Shown: piece by piece, positions 5,468 through 14,000 of the stretch
How positions within the stretch are numbered: the stretch's first letter is position 1
How the letters are laid out: each line of letters opens with the position of its first letter
Source of the DNA: a virus
Direction: 5' to 3' (one strand)
Virus record (IMG/VR): IMGVR_UViG_3300049491_000601
Span: 1 to 27,322 of that record
DNA length: 27,322 bases
The notes under the pieces: model-generated
The model's input: the letters and a program-made list of their open reading frames with translations, nothing else
Told to the model about the DNA's origin: nothing
The model's database searches: none
Program-made: the position numbers and the translations under genes

Positions 5468-7978
5468 GTGGGACGACTTCTGGCGGCGGTGTTCTTGGCG
5501 GCGGCGACCTCTGCCCACGCGATGCACGTTGGCGAGGACTGCCCGACGTTGCCACGGGCGTCGATCAGCCCGCCGGTCATCGTGACGACGGCGAAGGCGC
5601 AGCGGGCGCTGGACAACGTGCGGAAGCATCTCGACCGCACCGGCAAGGCCCCGTTCGGACAGCTCAAGAAGGCGCTCGCCGACTACATGCCCGAAGCCGC
5701 GTGGGTCTGTCGGAACGATCCCGACGCCTGTCTCGATGTGCTCCTCTCGCAGGCGGAGGCGGCACCGCTGGCGAGCGATCCGTGCGCGCCGCGGTACGGG
5801 ACGTTGACGGGCGACGTCATGCAGGTGCGCTCGTTGCCGGAGCAGCCGGGCGGCGTCGGCTACACGGCGCTCGTGCTCCACGGGCTCGACGAGGACGTGC
5901 GGCTCGTCGTGCCGAGCGGGCAGCGCGTGAAGAAGGGGAAGCGGACGCTCTCCGGCGTGGCGCTTGGCAAGGGCACGTTCGTCGTCTCCGACGGCGGCAC
6001 CACGACGGTGGCCGCGAACGCGACGGCGCCGGGACTCGATGCGGTGACGTGGCCGACCACGGGACGCATCCGGGAAGTCACGCAGGTGGCAACCTACGAC
6101 AACGCGCCGACCACCGTGACGGACCAGGCGATCCTCGACAACGCGGCGTGGAATCGCCGCTACTACGCCTCGACCAGCTACGGGCTCGTCGATCTCCAGG
6201 CGACGCAGCTTCCGCGCGTGACGCTCCCCGGCCCCGCGCCGTGCGATGCGTTCTCATCGTTCCGGAGTCTGCAAGCGTCCATCGAAGCGACCACCGACAT
6301 CTGCCAGGTCGAGCAGGTCCAGATGTTCGGCAAGTACCCGTGCGGCTGGGGCGGCAATGCCGCGGTCGGCCCGACGTGCTGGCGCTCGCTCAAGGATCCG
6401 ACAAAGACGTGCTGCTTCGGCATCGCGCAGAATCAGGACGACGTCGGCTGGATGGGGGTCGCGGCGCACGAGCGAGGTCACGCGCTCGGGCTGCTCCACG
6501 GCAACATGATGCAACTGCCGAGTCGGTTTCCCCTTGGGGGCCGCTACGCCGCGACGAAGTTCGTCGAGTATGGCCGGAACCTGACGCTGCTCGGGAACTC
6601 GTCGAGCAACGGGCCCTTCGGCGTGCTCGCGCGGTTCTATCTCGGGTGGCTGCCCGTGGGCCCGACGGGTGTGCTTGTGACGCCCGCGGTGGGCACGTAC
6701 ACGCTCGCGCCGATCTCGCAGCAGGCGGCGGCGCTCCGCGGGCTCGTCTGGCAGGAGAGCGGGGCGGTCTACGCGGGGCTCGAGTATCGCGCCGACGTGA
6801 ACGAGTTCGAGCACCAGAACGTCGCCGGCAAGCGGATGAACTGCCTGCACCTGACGTCGAGCTCCGACAACGGCGCCCCGGAAGAGGACGAGCACGACGT
6901 CGTCGCCGGCGAGCCGTGTCTCGCGGTGGGCGAGACCGTGACCACGCCGAGCGGGTGGCGCTTCCAGGTAACGGCACCCGACACCGTGGCGATCCAGGCG
7001 CAAGGCACGCCCCTTCCCTCGCCGACGTTCACCATCACGACGCCGATCAACGGGAGCATCGTGTCGGGCCAGGTGGCGCTCGACGGCACGGTGAGCGGCG
7101 GCATCTGGCGCGTCCAGTGGTCGTACAACGGCGGGGGCGCCTGGCGTGCGTTGCCGCCGAAGCTCGCGGCGCCGTGGGGCACGACGTTCGACTCAACGCT
7201 CGTCGCGGACGGGCGCGTGAGCCTGCTCGGGGCCGCATGCAACGGGGCCGGCATGTGCGCCTACGGGCTCGTGACCGTGCTCACGCAGAACGGGATTGCG
7301 ACGACGACCACGGCACCCCCGACCACGACGACGACGCTGCCGAACGTCACCTATGCGGTGATCGAGCACCTGCCGAATCCCTCGGTGGTGGGCGAGCCCG
7401 TCGTGTTCACCGTCCGGGCGAAGAAGAACGACCAGTTTGTGCCGGTGTCGAGCCTGCACATCAACCTCTCGGATGCCGCCAATGCGTCCTGCGTCGCCGC
7501 GACACGGGTCGACGCCAACACGTTGCAATGCACGAAGGCCTACTCGGCCGGGTGTCTCCCGTGCTTCTCCAGCGGCTTCGCATTCGACGGCACGGCATGG
7601 ACCGATATCGTCAACATCCCGCACAACGTGGTGACGGCGACGGTCACGACCACGAGCGGCGTGCCGACCACCACGGGGGCTCCGACGACGACGGTGGCGC
7701 CGACCACGAGCACCAGCACGACGCGCCCGCCGACCACGACCACGGCGACGACGAGTAGCAGTAGCACGACGACGGTGCAGCCGAGCACGAGTAGTACGAG
7801 CACGCGCCCGACCACCAGCACGACGCGCGTGCCGACGACCACCACGCTCCGCCCGACCACGACGACCACGACGGTGGTGCCGTGTCGCGCACGGGGCACG
7901 TCGTGCGTGCTGAACGGGCAGAAGCATCCCGAGCTGTGCTGCTCGCGGCGCTGCGGAGGGGCACGGAAATGCCGCTGA
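5468..7978 (+). CDS. Large secreted zinc metallopeptidase, gametolysin (M11)-like, with Ig-like and Thr-rich regions
   Basis: 836 residues from GTG 5468; upstream frame would cross the tRNA. Residues 1-18 are a signal peptide (Ala-His-Ala end). The zinc site His334-Glu335-Arg-Gly-His338-x-x-Gly341-x-x-His344 is an exact HExxHxxGxxH metzincin motif. The following Val-Glu-Tyr-Gly and Leu-Gly-Trp-Leu landmarks match gametolysin-like bacterial peptidases, but the Met-turn Met is replaced by Leu (Leu374-Leu375-Gly). An Ig-like beta domain (about 518-605), a short Thr/Pro linker, a second beta domain (about 620-720), a long Thr/Ser/Pro linker (about 723-802) and a Cys-rich C-terminus follow. It probably acts outside the cytoplasm on envelope or surface proteins; whether it is part of the virion is unknown. 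Confidence 0.75.
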   Translation: MGRLLAAVFLAAATSAHAMHVGEDCPTLPRASISPPVIVTTAKAQRALDNVRKHLDRTGKAPFGQLKKALADYMPEAAWVCRNDPDACLDVLLSQAEAAPLASDPCAPRYGTLTGDVMQVRSLPEQPGGVGYTALVLHGLDEDVRLVVPSGQRVKKGKRTLSGVALGKGTFVVSDGGTTTVAANATAPGLDAVTWPTTGRIREVTQVATYDNAPTTVTDQAILDNAAWNRRYYASTSYGLVDLQATQLPRVTLPGPAPCDAFSSFRSLQASIEATTDICQVEQVQMFGKYPCGWGGNAAVGPTCWRSLKDPTKTCCFGIAQNQDDVGWMGVAAHERGHALGLLHGNMMQLPSRFPLGGRYAATKFVEYGRNLTLLGNSSSNGPFGVLARFYLGWLPVGPTGVLVTPAVGTYTLAPISQQAAALRGLVWQESGAVYAGLEYRADVNEFEHQNVAGKRMNCLHLTSSSDNGAPEEDEHDVVAGEPCLAVGETVTTPSGWRFQVTAPDTVAIQAQGTPLPSPTFTITTPINGSIVSGQVALDGTVSGGIWRVQWSYNGGGAWRALPPKLAAPWGTTFDSTLVADGRVSLLGAACNGAGMCAYGLVTVLTQNGIATTTTAPPTTTTTLPNVTYAVIEHLPNPSVVGEPVVFTVRAKKNDQFVPVSSLHINLSDAANASCVAATRVDANTLQCTKAYSAGCLPCFSSGFAFDGTAWTDIVNIPHNVVTATVTTTSGVPTTTGAPTTTVAPTTSTSTTRPPTTTTATTSSSSTTTVQPSTSSTSTRPTTSTTRVPTTTTLRPTTTTTTVVPCRARGTSCVLNGQKHPELCCSRRCGGARKCR
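7634..7873 (+). repeat. Low-complexity Thr codon tract (ACG/ACC)
   Basis: This part of the metallopeptidase gene encodes the long Thr/Ser/Pro linker. By hand count it holds about 29 ACG and 13 ACC codons and no ACA or ACT. Linkers of this kind are flexible and often O-glycosylated. The DNA is prone to slippage, so its length may vary between related phages. Confidence 0.7.
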
Positions 7979-8412
7979 TGCTCGTGCCCATCTCGATCCG
8001 CGACGCGACGTCGTTCGTGGAGCAGTACCACCGACACCATCGCGCACCGCGTGGTGCCATCTTGGCACTAGCCGCCGCCCGCGACGGCGTGGTGGTCGGC
8101 GTGGCGATGCTCGGACGTCCCGTTGCGCGGGGACTACAGGACGGGTGGACGGCGGAAGTCACCCGGCTCGTGACCGATGGGACACCGAACGCCTGCTCGT
8201 TTCTTTACGGTGCCGCGTGGCGTGTCGCCCGCGGCCTCGGCTACCGGCGCCTCATCACGTACATTCTCGACACCGAGCCAGGGACGTCGCTGCGGGCCGC
8301 TGGCTGGCGATGCGTTGGCGAAGCGGGGGGGGGGAGGTGGTCGCGCCCATCGCGCCCGCGCGTGGACGGGCACCCCTTGCAACGCAAACTGCGCTTTGAG
8401 GTGGCGGCATGA
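7969..8412 (+). CDS. XF1762-like protein (GNAT-like), function unknown
   Basis: 147 residues from ATG 7969, with GGAGGG at 7955-7960; the last ten bases of the peptidase gene overlap it. The chain follows a pattern I recall for the XF1762 family: Tyr-His-Arg-His-His-Arg (20-25), Gly-Val-Ala-Met-Leu-Gly-Arg-Pro-Val-Ala-Arg (44-54), Glu-Val-Thr-Arg-Leu (63-67), Thr-Pro-Asn-Ala-Cys-Ser-Phe-Leu-Tyr-Gly-Ala-Ala-Trp-Arg (72-85), Gly-Tyr-Arg-Arg (91-94) and Ser-Leu-Arg-Ala-Ala-Gly-Trp (107-113). The fold looks GNAT-acetyltransferase-like. Members occur in phages and mobile elements, without a known substrate. A G10 run (8325-8334) encodes Gly-Gly near residue 120. Frame is consistent with the family across that run. 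Confidence 0.75.
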   Translation: MPLMLVPISIRDATSFVEQYHRHHRAPRGAILALAAARDGVVVGVAMLGRPVARGLQDGWTAEVTRLVTDGTPNACSFLYGAAWRVARGLGYRRLITYILDTEPGTSLRAAGWRCVGEAGGGRWSRPSRPRVDGHPLQRKLRFEVAA

Positions 8413-8741
8413 ATCTCTGGAAGTCGAAGAACAGCAAGCGACACGACGCCGTGATGGCGGCGCTCGCAGACCTCGCCCGCCGGATGGACCGGCTCGCGCA
8501 ACAGGAAGCCACGGAGGCTCAGGTTATGAGTCAGGCACTCGACGATCTCACGGCAGAAGTCAGCAGCACGGGCGGCGCCATCGACAGCGCGGTGGTGCTC
8601 ATCAACGGCCTCGCGGACAAGGTGGATGCGCTCATTGCGGCCGGGAACAACGATCCGGCGCTGGCCCAGCTCGCGGCCGATCTCCGCGCCAAGAAGGACG
8701 CGCTCGCCCAGGCGGTCGCGGACAATCCCGTCCCGGCGTGA
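8409..8741 (+). CDS. Coiled-coil phage protein (110 aa)
   Basis: 110 residues from ATG 8409 (ATGA overlap); an internal in-frame ATG at 8526 is an alternative. Residues 1-15 are basic and rich in Lys/Asn. From about 15 to 106 the chain is a nearly continuous helix of heptad-like Ala, Leu, Val and Asp positions, with one break near Asn-Asn-Asp. This is the usual look of small phage coiled-coil proteins found next to tail or structural genes, which often lack assigned roles. No membrane segment. Probably a structural or assembly helper; function not shown. Confidence 0.6.
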   Translation: MNLWKSKNSKRHDAVMAALADLARRMDRLAQQEATEAQVMSQALDDLTAEVSSTGGAIDSAVVLINGLADKVDALIAAGNNDPALAQLAADLRAKKDALAQAVADNPVPA

Positions 8742-9073
8742 ACCGACACACGACAACGGGGGAGGCGGGCGCTTCGGCGTCCGTCGCCCCGCGACCGGAG
8801 GGGTGGGCCAGCGTTGGGATGTTTGAATACCATGAAGCCGACGATGGATGGGGGGACACCTTCCGCATCGTTGACGATGACGGGATGCCGTTTCATCTCG
8901 TCGATCTCAAGCGGTTCAACGGGCGCGGGGTTCGCATCACCATCGAGTTCGATGAGCGCATGGACGCGGAGGCGAATAAACCGTCAGACACCGAGCCGCC
9001 GTTGGTCCATCAGCGACTGGGGGTGACGCGGGAAGCCTACCGCAAGGTGCGGGAGAGGATGAGGGAACCATGA
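8738..9073 (+). CDS. Small acidic protein of unknown function
   Basis: 111 residues from GTG 8738 (GTGA overlap); ATG 8819 is an in-frame alternative giving an 84-residue protein. The N-terminal 27 residues are Ala/Gly/Pro-rich and may not be structured. The core (about 28-75) contains acidic and aromatic residues (Glu-Tyr-His-Glu-Ala-Asp-Asp-Gly-Trp-Gly-Asp) and alternating strands (Arg-Ile-Thr-Ile-Glu-Phe). The C-terminal 30 residues form a basic helix rich in Arg. No homologous family was recognised. It precedes a secreted gene with a four-base overlap. Confidence 0.55.
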   Translation: MNRHTTTGEAGASASVAPRPEGWASVGMFEYHEADDGWGDTFRIVDDDGMPFHLVDLKRFNGRGVRITIEFDERMDAEANKPSDTEPPLVHQRLGVTREAYRKVRERMREP

Positions 9074-9558
9074 CACGAAAAGACCGTTTCGCGCTCGCGC
9101 TCGTGTACTTCTGGACTGCGGCCCTCGCCATGTGGCTCCTCATCGGCATCGCCCACGCCGAGCCGGCCGTGGTGGTGGACCGGCTGGAGCCCGTGCTCCG
9201 TGGCTACCCATCCCTGGGCGCCATCGTCGCGGCCCACGTCGAGGACGACGCCACCGGGCAAACCGTTCCCCTCTACGGCATGTCAGTACAAGCGGGTGCG
9301 GGCGGTTCCGTCTGCTCCGCACCGCGGTACGGGAGCACGACCCCCTACGCCTCCCAGCAATGTACGGGGCCGCTCAAGGCGGTGCAGGGGAACACGCTCG
9401 TGGTCTACGCGAATCTCACGCCGGGGGCGCCGGGATGGATCGGGAGCGGGGACGTGGCGGTGTCGCCGTGGTTCTACGCGCCGCAAGTGTGGGGAACGCC
9501 GTGCCTCTTTAACAGCCAGTGTCGCAGCAATCGGTGCAAGCGGGGGAAGTGCGGATGA
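9070..9558 (+). CDS. Secreted protein with a small Cys-rich C-terminal module
   Basis: 162 residues from ATG 9070 (ATGA overlap). Residues 1-30 form a long signal peptide: Thr-Arg-Lys basic start, a hydrophobic core with two Trp, and Ile-Ala-His-Ala before the cut. The mature chain has beta-rich character, one Cys pair in Val-Cys-Ser-Ala-Pro-Arg-Tyr-Gly (a segment echoed in the metallopeptidase as Cys-Ala-Pro-Arg-Tyr-Gly), then a C-terminal module with Cys spacing C-x5-C-x4-C-x4-C. The last 15 residues are basic. Such modules are known in extracellular proteins of several bacterial groups. Role unknown; likely acts outside the cytoplasm. Confidence 0.6.
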   Translation: MTRKDRFALALVYFWTAALAMWLLIGIAHAEPAVVVDRLEPVLRGYPSLGAIVAAHVEDDATGQTVPLYGMSVQAGAGGSVCSAPRYGSTTPYASQQCTGPLKAVQGNTLVVYANLTPGAPGWIGSGDVAVSPWFYAPQVWGTPCLFNSQCRSNRCKRGKCG

Positions 9559-10811
9559 GGAGCTTTTTGTTGGACTGCCTTGGGGTAGGCATGATCGCCG
9601 GCTGTATCGGCGTCGCTGTCGGGGTTCCGGTGGTCACCATCATGGGAGTAGCGGCTGGGTATTGGTCGCCATGGTGGCTACCCGCCGCGTTCGTAGTGGG
9701 GGTCATGGCCATCACGGCCGTTGACTACATTCCGGATGTCCTACTGGTCCCCCTTCTGCTCTGTCTTGTCGCGTCATCGGCCGACGCCTTTACGTGCCGT
9801 CCCAACGGCACCGACATCAGCACCCGCCTCCCCGACGGGGCCTATACCGCCTACTTCCCGACCTCCGGCCTCCCGCATACCTCCTCGCAGTCGGAACGGG
9901 ATTGCCTGGAATGGTCCGCGACCGACCGCATGGTGGAGCTCATCGTCACCGCAGGCGACCTCGCCCCGAACGCCACCAACAAGGCGCTGGATGGCTTGTC
10001 GCTCGCCTTCACGCGCATTTCCACCGTGTCACCCTACGAGGGTGCGATGCAGAAAACATCGGGCGGGACGTGGGTGGTCCCCGTTCAGGGTCGGCATTAT
10101 CAGGTCGAGCAAAAGGCGTTCGCCGCGTTCCGTGCCGAGCTCACGTCCAGTAGCAAGCGGGCGAAAGCCGCGGCACGGTTCGTCACGCTGACCGACCTCC
10201 GGAACCTGCTCGACGTGGACCCGACCTTCACGCCGAACCTGCATGCGCCGTTCGTCGATCCCGTGCTCCCACCCATGGACACGGCCCGCGCGAACCTGCT
10301 GCCGGTGGATACGCGGACGACGCTGCCAGCATGCGGCAACGGCGACTGCTCGAGCCTCGCCGCGACACACGCGGCCCATGCCTGCGTGACCAACGCGCGC
10401 TGTAACGGCACGCCCGTGTCGGCGTGTCCCTCGGTCGGACTCGCCCATGTCGCCTACGAGAATGCGTGCGCCGGCAACGAGCGGTGCGAAGCCTTCCGCC
10501 GCATGAAGCCGTTTCGGGGCAGCGAGGACACGGTATCGTGGACCCGTCCGCAGTTGTGCCAGATCGCCCGCCTCCAGGACGTCATGCACCATCGCTGGAT
10601 GGCGGCGCAGCAAGCCGGCGACTGGAAGGCGAGTCGGAAGGCGGACACCAACCACCTGATGCTGCATGTGGCGATGAACGTCGGCAACCCCCGCATGCGG
10701 CTCACGTTCATGTGCGACGGGGCGGACGCGCAGGATCTCATTGGCTGCTTCGGGGGCGATCAGCCGATGCGCGACCTCCTGCCGAAGCTGGTGGAGGCGT
10801 ACCTGCGGTGA
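9555..10811 (+). CDS. Membrane-anchored or exported Cys-rich protein (418 aa), unknown family
   Basis: 418 residues from ATG 9555 (ATGA overlap). Three hydrophobic stretches occupy about 4-34, 42-56 and 61-75. The last ends in Ala-Asp-Ala (76-78), as a signal-peptidase site would. An in-frame ATG at 9705 (residue 51) would yield a simple secreted protein of 368 residues, so this may be two fused units or may have an internal start. The mature-like region (79-418) contains a Cys cluster (about 250-320: pairs such as Cys-Gly-Asn-Gly-Asp-Cys and Asn-Glu-Arg-Cys-Glu-Ala) and a helical C-terminus with His-His-Arg-Trp and Met-Arg-Leu-Thr-Phe-Met-Cys. No fold was recognised. Confidence 0.6.
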   Translation: MRSFLLDCLGVGMIAGCIGVAVGVPVVTIMGVAAGYWSPWWLPAAFVVGVMAITAVDYIPDVLLVPLLLCLVASSADAFTCRPNGTDISTRLPDGAYTAYFPTSGLPHTSSQSERDCLEWSATDRMVELIVTAGDLAPNATNKALDGLSLAFTRISTVSPYEGAMQKTSGGTWVVPVQGRHYQVEQKAFAAFRAELTSSSKRAKAAARFVTLTDLRNLLDVDPTFTPNLHAPFVDPVLPPMDTARANLLPVDTRTTLPACGNGDCSSLAATHAAHACVTNARCNGTPVSACPSVGLAHVAYENACAGNERCEAFRRMKPFRGSEDTVSWTRPQLCQIARLQDVMHHRWMAAQQAGDWKASRKADTNHLMLHVAMNVGNPRMRLTFMCDGADAQDLIGCFGGDQPMRDLLPKLVEAYLR

Positions 10812-11086
10812 AGGGAACCCCGCGCTACGTCTTATCGAATCCGGAAGGCCCCATCGCGATCATCTACGGGCGCACTACTATCACTCCGTCGCCCCTGATG
10901 GCGGTGGGTGATCCGGCCGAACCCTCGCCCCTCGAAGCCCGCAAACTCGTCGAGAACGACGTGGCCCGCATTCTCGCCTGGGACGACGCCCACCAGGCGC
11001 TCCTATTCGACCTCATGGTCAAGGCCGGATGGTCCCGCGATCGCGCGACGACCGTCCTCAGAAAGAAGGGATGGCACCTCGGATGA
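10808..11086 (+). CDS. Small helical protein of unknown function (92 aa)
   Basis: 92 residues from GTG 10808 (GTGA overlap). The N-terminal 40 residues contain a strand-like Ala-Ile-Ile-Tyr-Gly-Arg-Thr-Thr-Ile-Thr and Pro-rich turns. The C-terminal half is helical: Ala-Arg-Lys-Leu-Val-Glu, Leu-Phe-Asp-Leu-Met-Val-Lys-Ala-Gly-Trp-Ser, ending in a basic Arg-Lys-Lys-Gly-Trp-His. No Cys and no signal peptide. It separates two exported proteins but overlaps both of their genes. It might be cytosolic partner or chaperone for the following fibre-like protein, but nothing shows this. Confidence 0.55.
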   Translation: MKGTPRYVLSNPEGPIAIIYGRTTITPSPLMAVGDPAEPSPLEARKLVENDVARILAWDDAHQALLFDLMVKAGWSRDRATTVLRKKGWHLG

Positions 11087-14000
11087 TCTCGCTACGTGAC
11101 CGCCTGCTCCTGGGCGTGTGCCTCCTCCTGTGCGCGTCGCTCGGGGCGTCGGCGTCTCCGACAGGACATATCCCGACGAGCCATGGTCCCCAGGCGCACG
11201 CCCCCAGGCATGCCGTGCCCTCGGGGTATTGGATAGACAGTGCGAATGGGACGGATACGGCGACCTGCGGAAAATCCATCGGGTCGCCTTGCCAGACCTA
11301 CTACTACTGGTTGAACTCCGGCTGCTCGCCGGCGAGCGGGTGCAAGAATGACGGCATTCCGCATAGTGGGGGTGACACCGTCTACTTCCGTGCGGGGACG
11401 TATCACGGTGACGACAACCCCACGGCCGGCTCGCGGACCTACATCGCGATTCCGTGGGACGGTACGGCAACCGATCCGGTCACGTATGCCTGCTACGACA
11501 CGCCAGGGACGTGCGTCGTCGATCTCGACGGCGTAACGGGACTCGGGGCTGGGTCGGGCATGATGGCGGTCGGGGCGGCGATCAACGTCAAGACCAACAG
11601 CGCGGACGCTGCGGCGTACATCACGATCCGGGGGTTCAAGTTCGCGCCGGTCTCTGGCACGGGCGTGCGCTCGGCCATCGTGGACATCGGCAACGCGAGC
11701 ACGCACCACATTCTCGTCGATCAGGTGAGTATTGATCCGACGACGCTCGCCAACTTCCTCGGGTACTCGATGCGGTTCAGTACCACGGCCGCCTACACGA
11801 CAGTGAAGCATTCCTCTGCGCTCGCCACGCTCGCTGCTGACAAGGGTGGCCCGAGCTTCGATCGCAGCCCGAACATGGCGCTCGTCGGGAACGATCTCGG
11901 GGCTGCAAACGACACTACGAACAACGACTGCCACAACCTCCTCGGGATCGTGGTCGGGCTCTCTGACAGCAACGTGTGCCGCGACAACGCCGACGGGCTC
12001 GACTCCGGCCAGAACGCCGACACGCCCGCGCTAGACCGCCTCGTCATCCGCTACAACCTCATCCGAAACATCGGCGGGAACGTAGCCGGGTCGCGCTGCA
12101 TCCCGATGTCCGGGAACGGCGCCACCGGCCTCATCGGCCAGAACGCGATCTACAAGAACCTCTGCTACCAGACGCAGGCCGAGACGAACGCCTCGGGGAT
12201 CGTCAACTACGGCTCCTCCCAAAAGACGAGCATCTGGTACAACACCGTCTTCCTCGCGGGGGTGCCGGAGTTCCGCCTCTACACCGTCAGCGGCCAGAAC
12301 GTCATCAACAAACGCCAGACGATTCGCCACAACATTTTTGACACGGTGGCGACGAGTGGCGATGTAGTCGCGCTCTACTCCGATGGTGCGGCGACGGCGT
12401 GCCCGTCGGGCGACCACTGCCCGCTGGTGGGCAATGATTTCTATTCCCCCGAGCACAGCAGCGCCACCTGCGTCACCTGGCAACCGAGCGACACGGGCGC
12501 GACGACCTACACGTGCGCGCAGACCGCGACGACGTTCAACTCGATCAACAGCAACAGCGGCAACCAGAACACGAATCCGGTGTTCGCCGCACGAGCCGGC
12601 GATGGCTTCACGGCGGCGGCAAGCGATCTCCGGTTGCAGGCGTCGAGTCCCCTGATTGATCAGGGAGCGCCGTTCTGTCGCACGGTGGGAGCGGGCAGCG
12701 GGGCCACGACCCTCACCGTGACCTGCCAAGGGGCTACGAATGATCCGCGCTACTTCTTCCCGCAGCCGGGCGACTACTATGGCGTGACGAATGCGGATTG
12801 CGTCGGCTACGGCGCGCGCGCGGTGGACGGGGTCGCGGCGGGGTGCTTCGACATTCAGATCGAAGGCTGTGGCATCCGCCAGGTCGTGAGCGAGACGAGT
12901 AGCACGATCACCATCGACAACGCGTGTGCATGGGCCGACGGCGCCATGGTGCACGTGCCCTGGAACGGTGCCGGCCCGGATCTCGGGGCGCTCGAGGCGG
13001 CCAATGGCGCGACGACGACCACGAGCTCGGTGACAACCACCTCAAGCACGACCTCAACCAGTACGAGCAGTTCAACCACGACCAGCACGAGCACGTCCGT
13101 CACCACGACGACCTCGACGAGTTCGACGACGACGACGCTCGCGGCGACGATCCAAGTCCTCACGGTCGGGGCGCCGACGGCACAGTCGAATAGTGCCACG
13201 AGCTACATGCCCATTTCGGGTACGGCAGCAACGCCGGGGGCAACGGAAGCCCTCATGGAATCCATCATGGCGGCCCCGGGTACGGTCGGGGGCCTTCGCG
13301 CGCTCGTCGGTACGGTGCCGGGAGGGTCCGCGACGTGGGCGCTCACGCTCATGCTGAACGGCTCTCCCAGCGCGTTGACCTGCACGATCACGGCGGCGGC
13401 GACCACCTGCCAGGATGGCAGCAATGGGCACAACGTGACGGTCGCGGCGGGTGATCGCGCCTACTGGAAGATCGTGCCGAGCGGGACACCGGCGTCGTCG
13501 CCCATGCGGATCTCGGTCCTGTGGAAACCCACGACCTCCGATCAGACGGTCTGGCCGGTCACGACCTCGGGGTCGGTCGCCTCCGCAAACGGCTTCTTCA
13601 ACTTCTTCTCCGGCACGAATGCGACAACAGACAACACGGCGTCGCGCATCGTCGTGCCCATCCCCGGCACGCTCTCGAATCTCTACACCTGGTGCACCAA
13701 TGCGGTGGCGGCGAGTGCCACGCGCGTCTGGACGGTCAACCAGAACGGAGCGGGGTCGGCGCTCACCTGCACACAGACCGCGGGGTCGACGACGTGCAAT
13801 GACACCAACGGCGGGCATGCGGTGAGCCTCGCGGCTGGCGATGTCGTGAACCTGGCCTATACCTTCACGGGGACGCCAGGCTCTTCGGGGTGCGCCATGG
13901 GCGCGGTCTTCGTGCCGTCCACCTCGGGGCTGTATATGGTGGGCGGCCTCGGCACGACGGCGACAACGCCGACGACCGCGACAGACGTCTATGCTGCGCT

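Noticed and set aside
5701-7758. Second long + frame over the metallopeptidase
   Set aside because: Its product is an Arg/Ala/Gly-rich shadow. The overlapping frame has the signal peptide and zinc motif.
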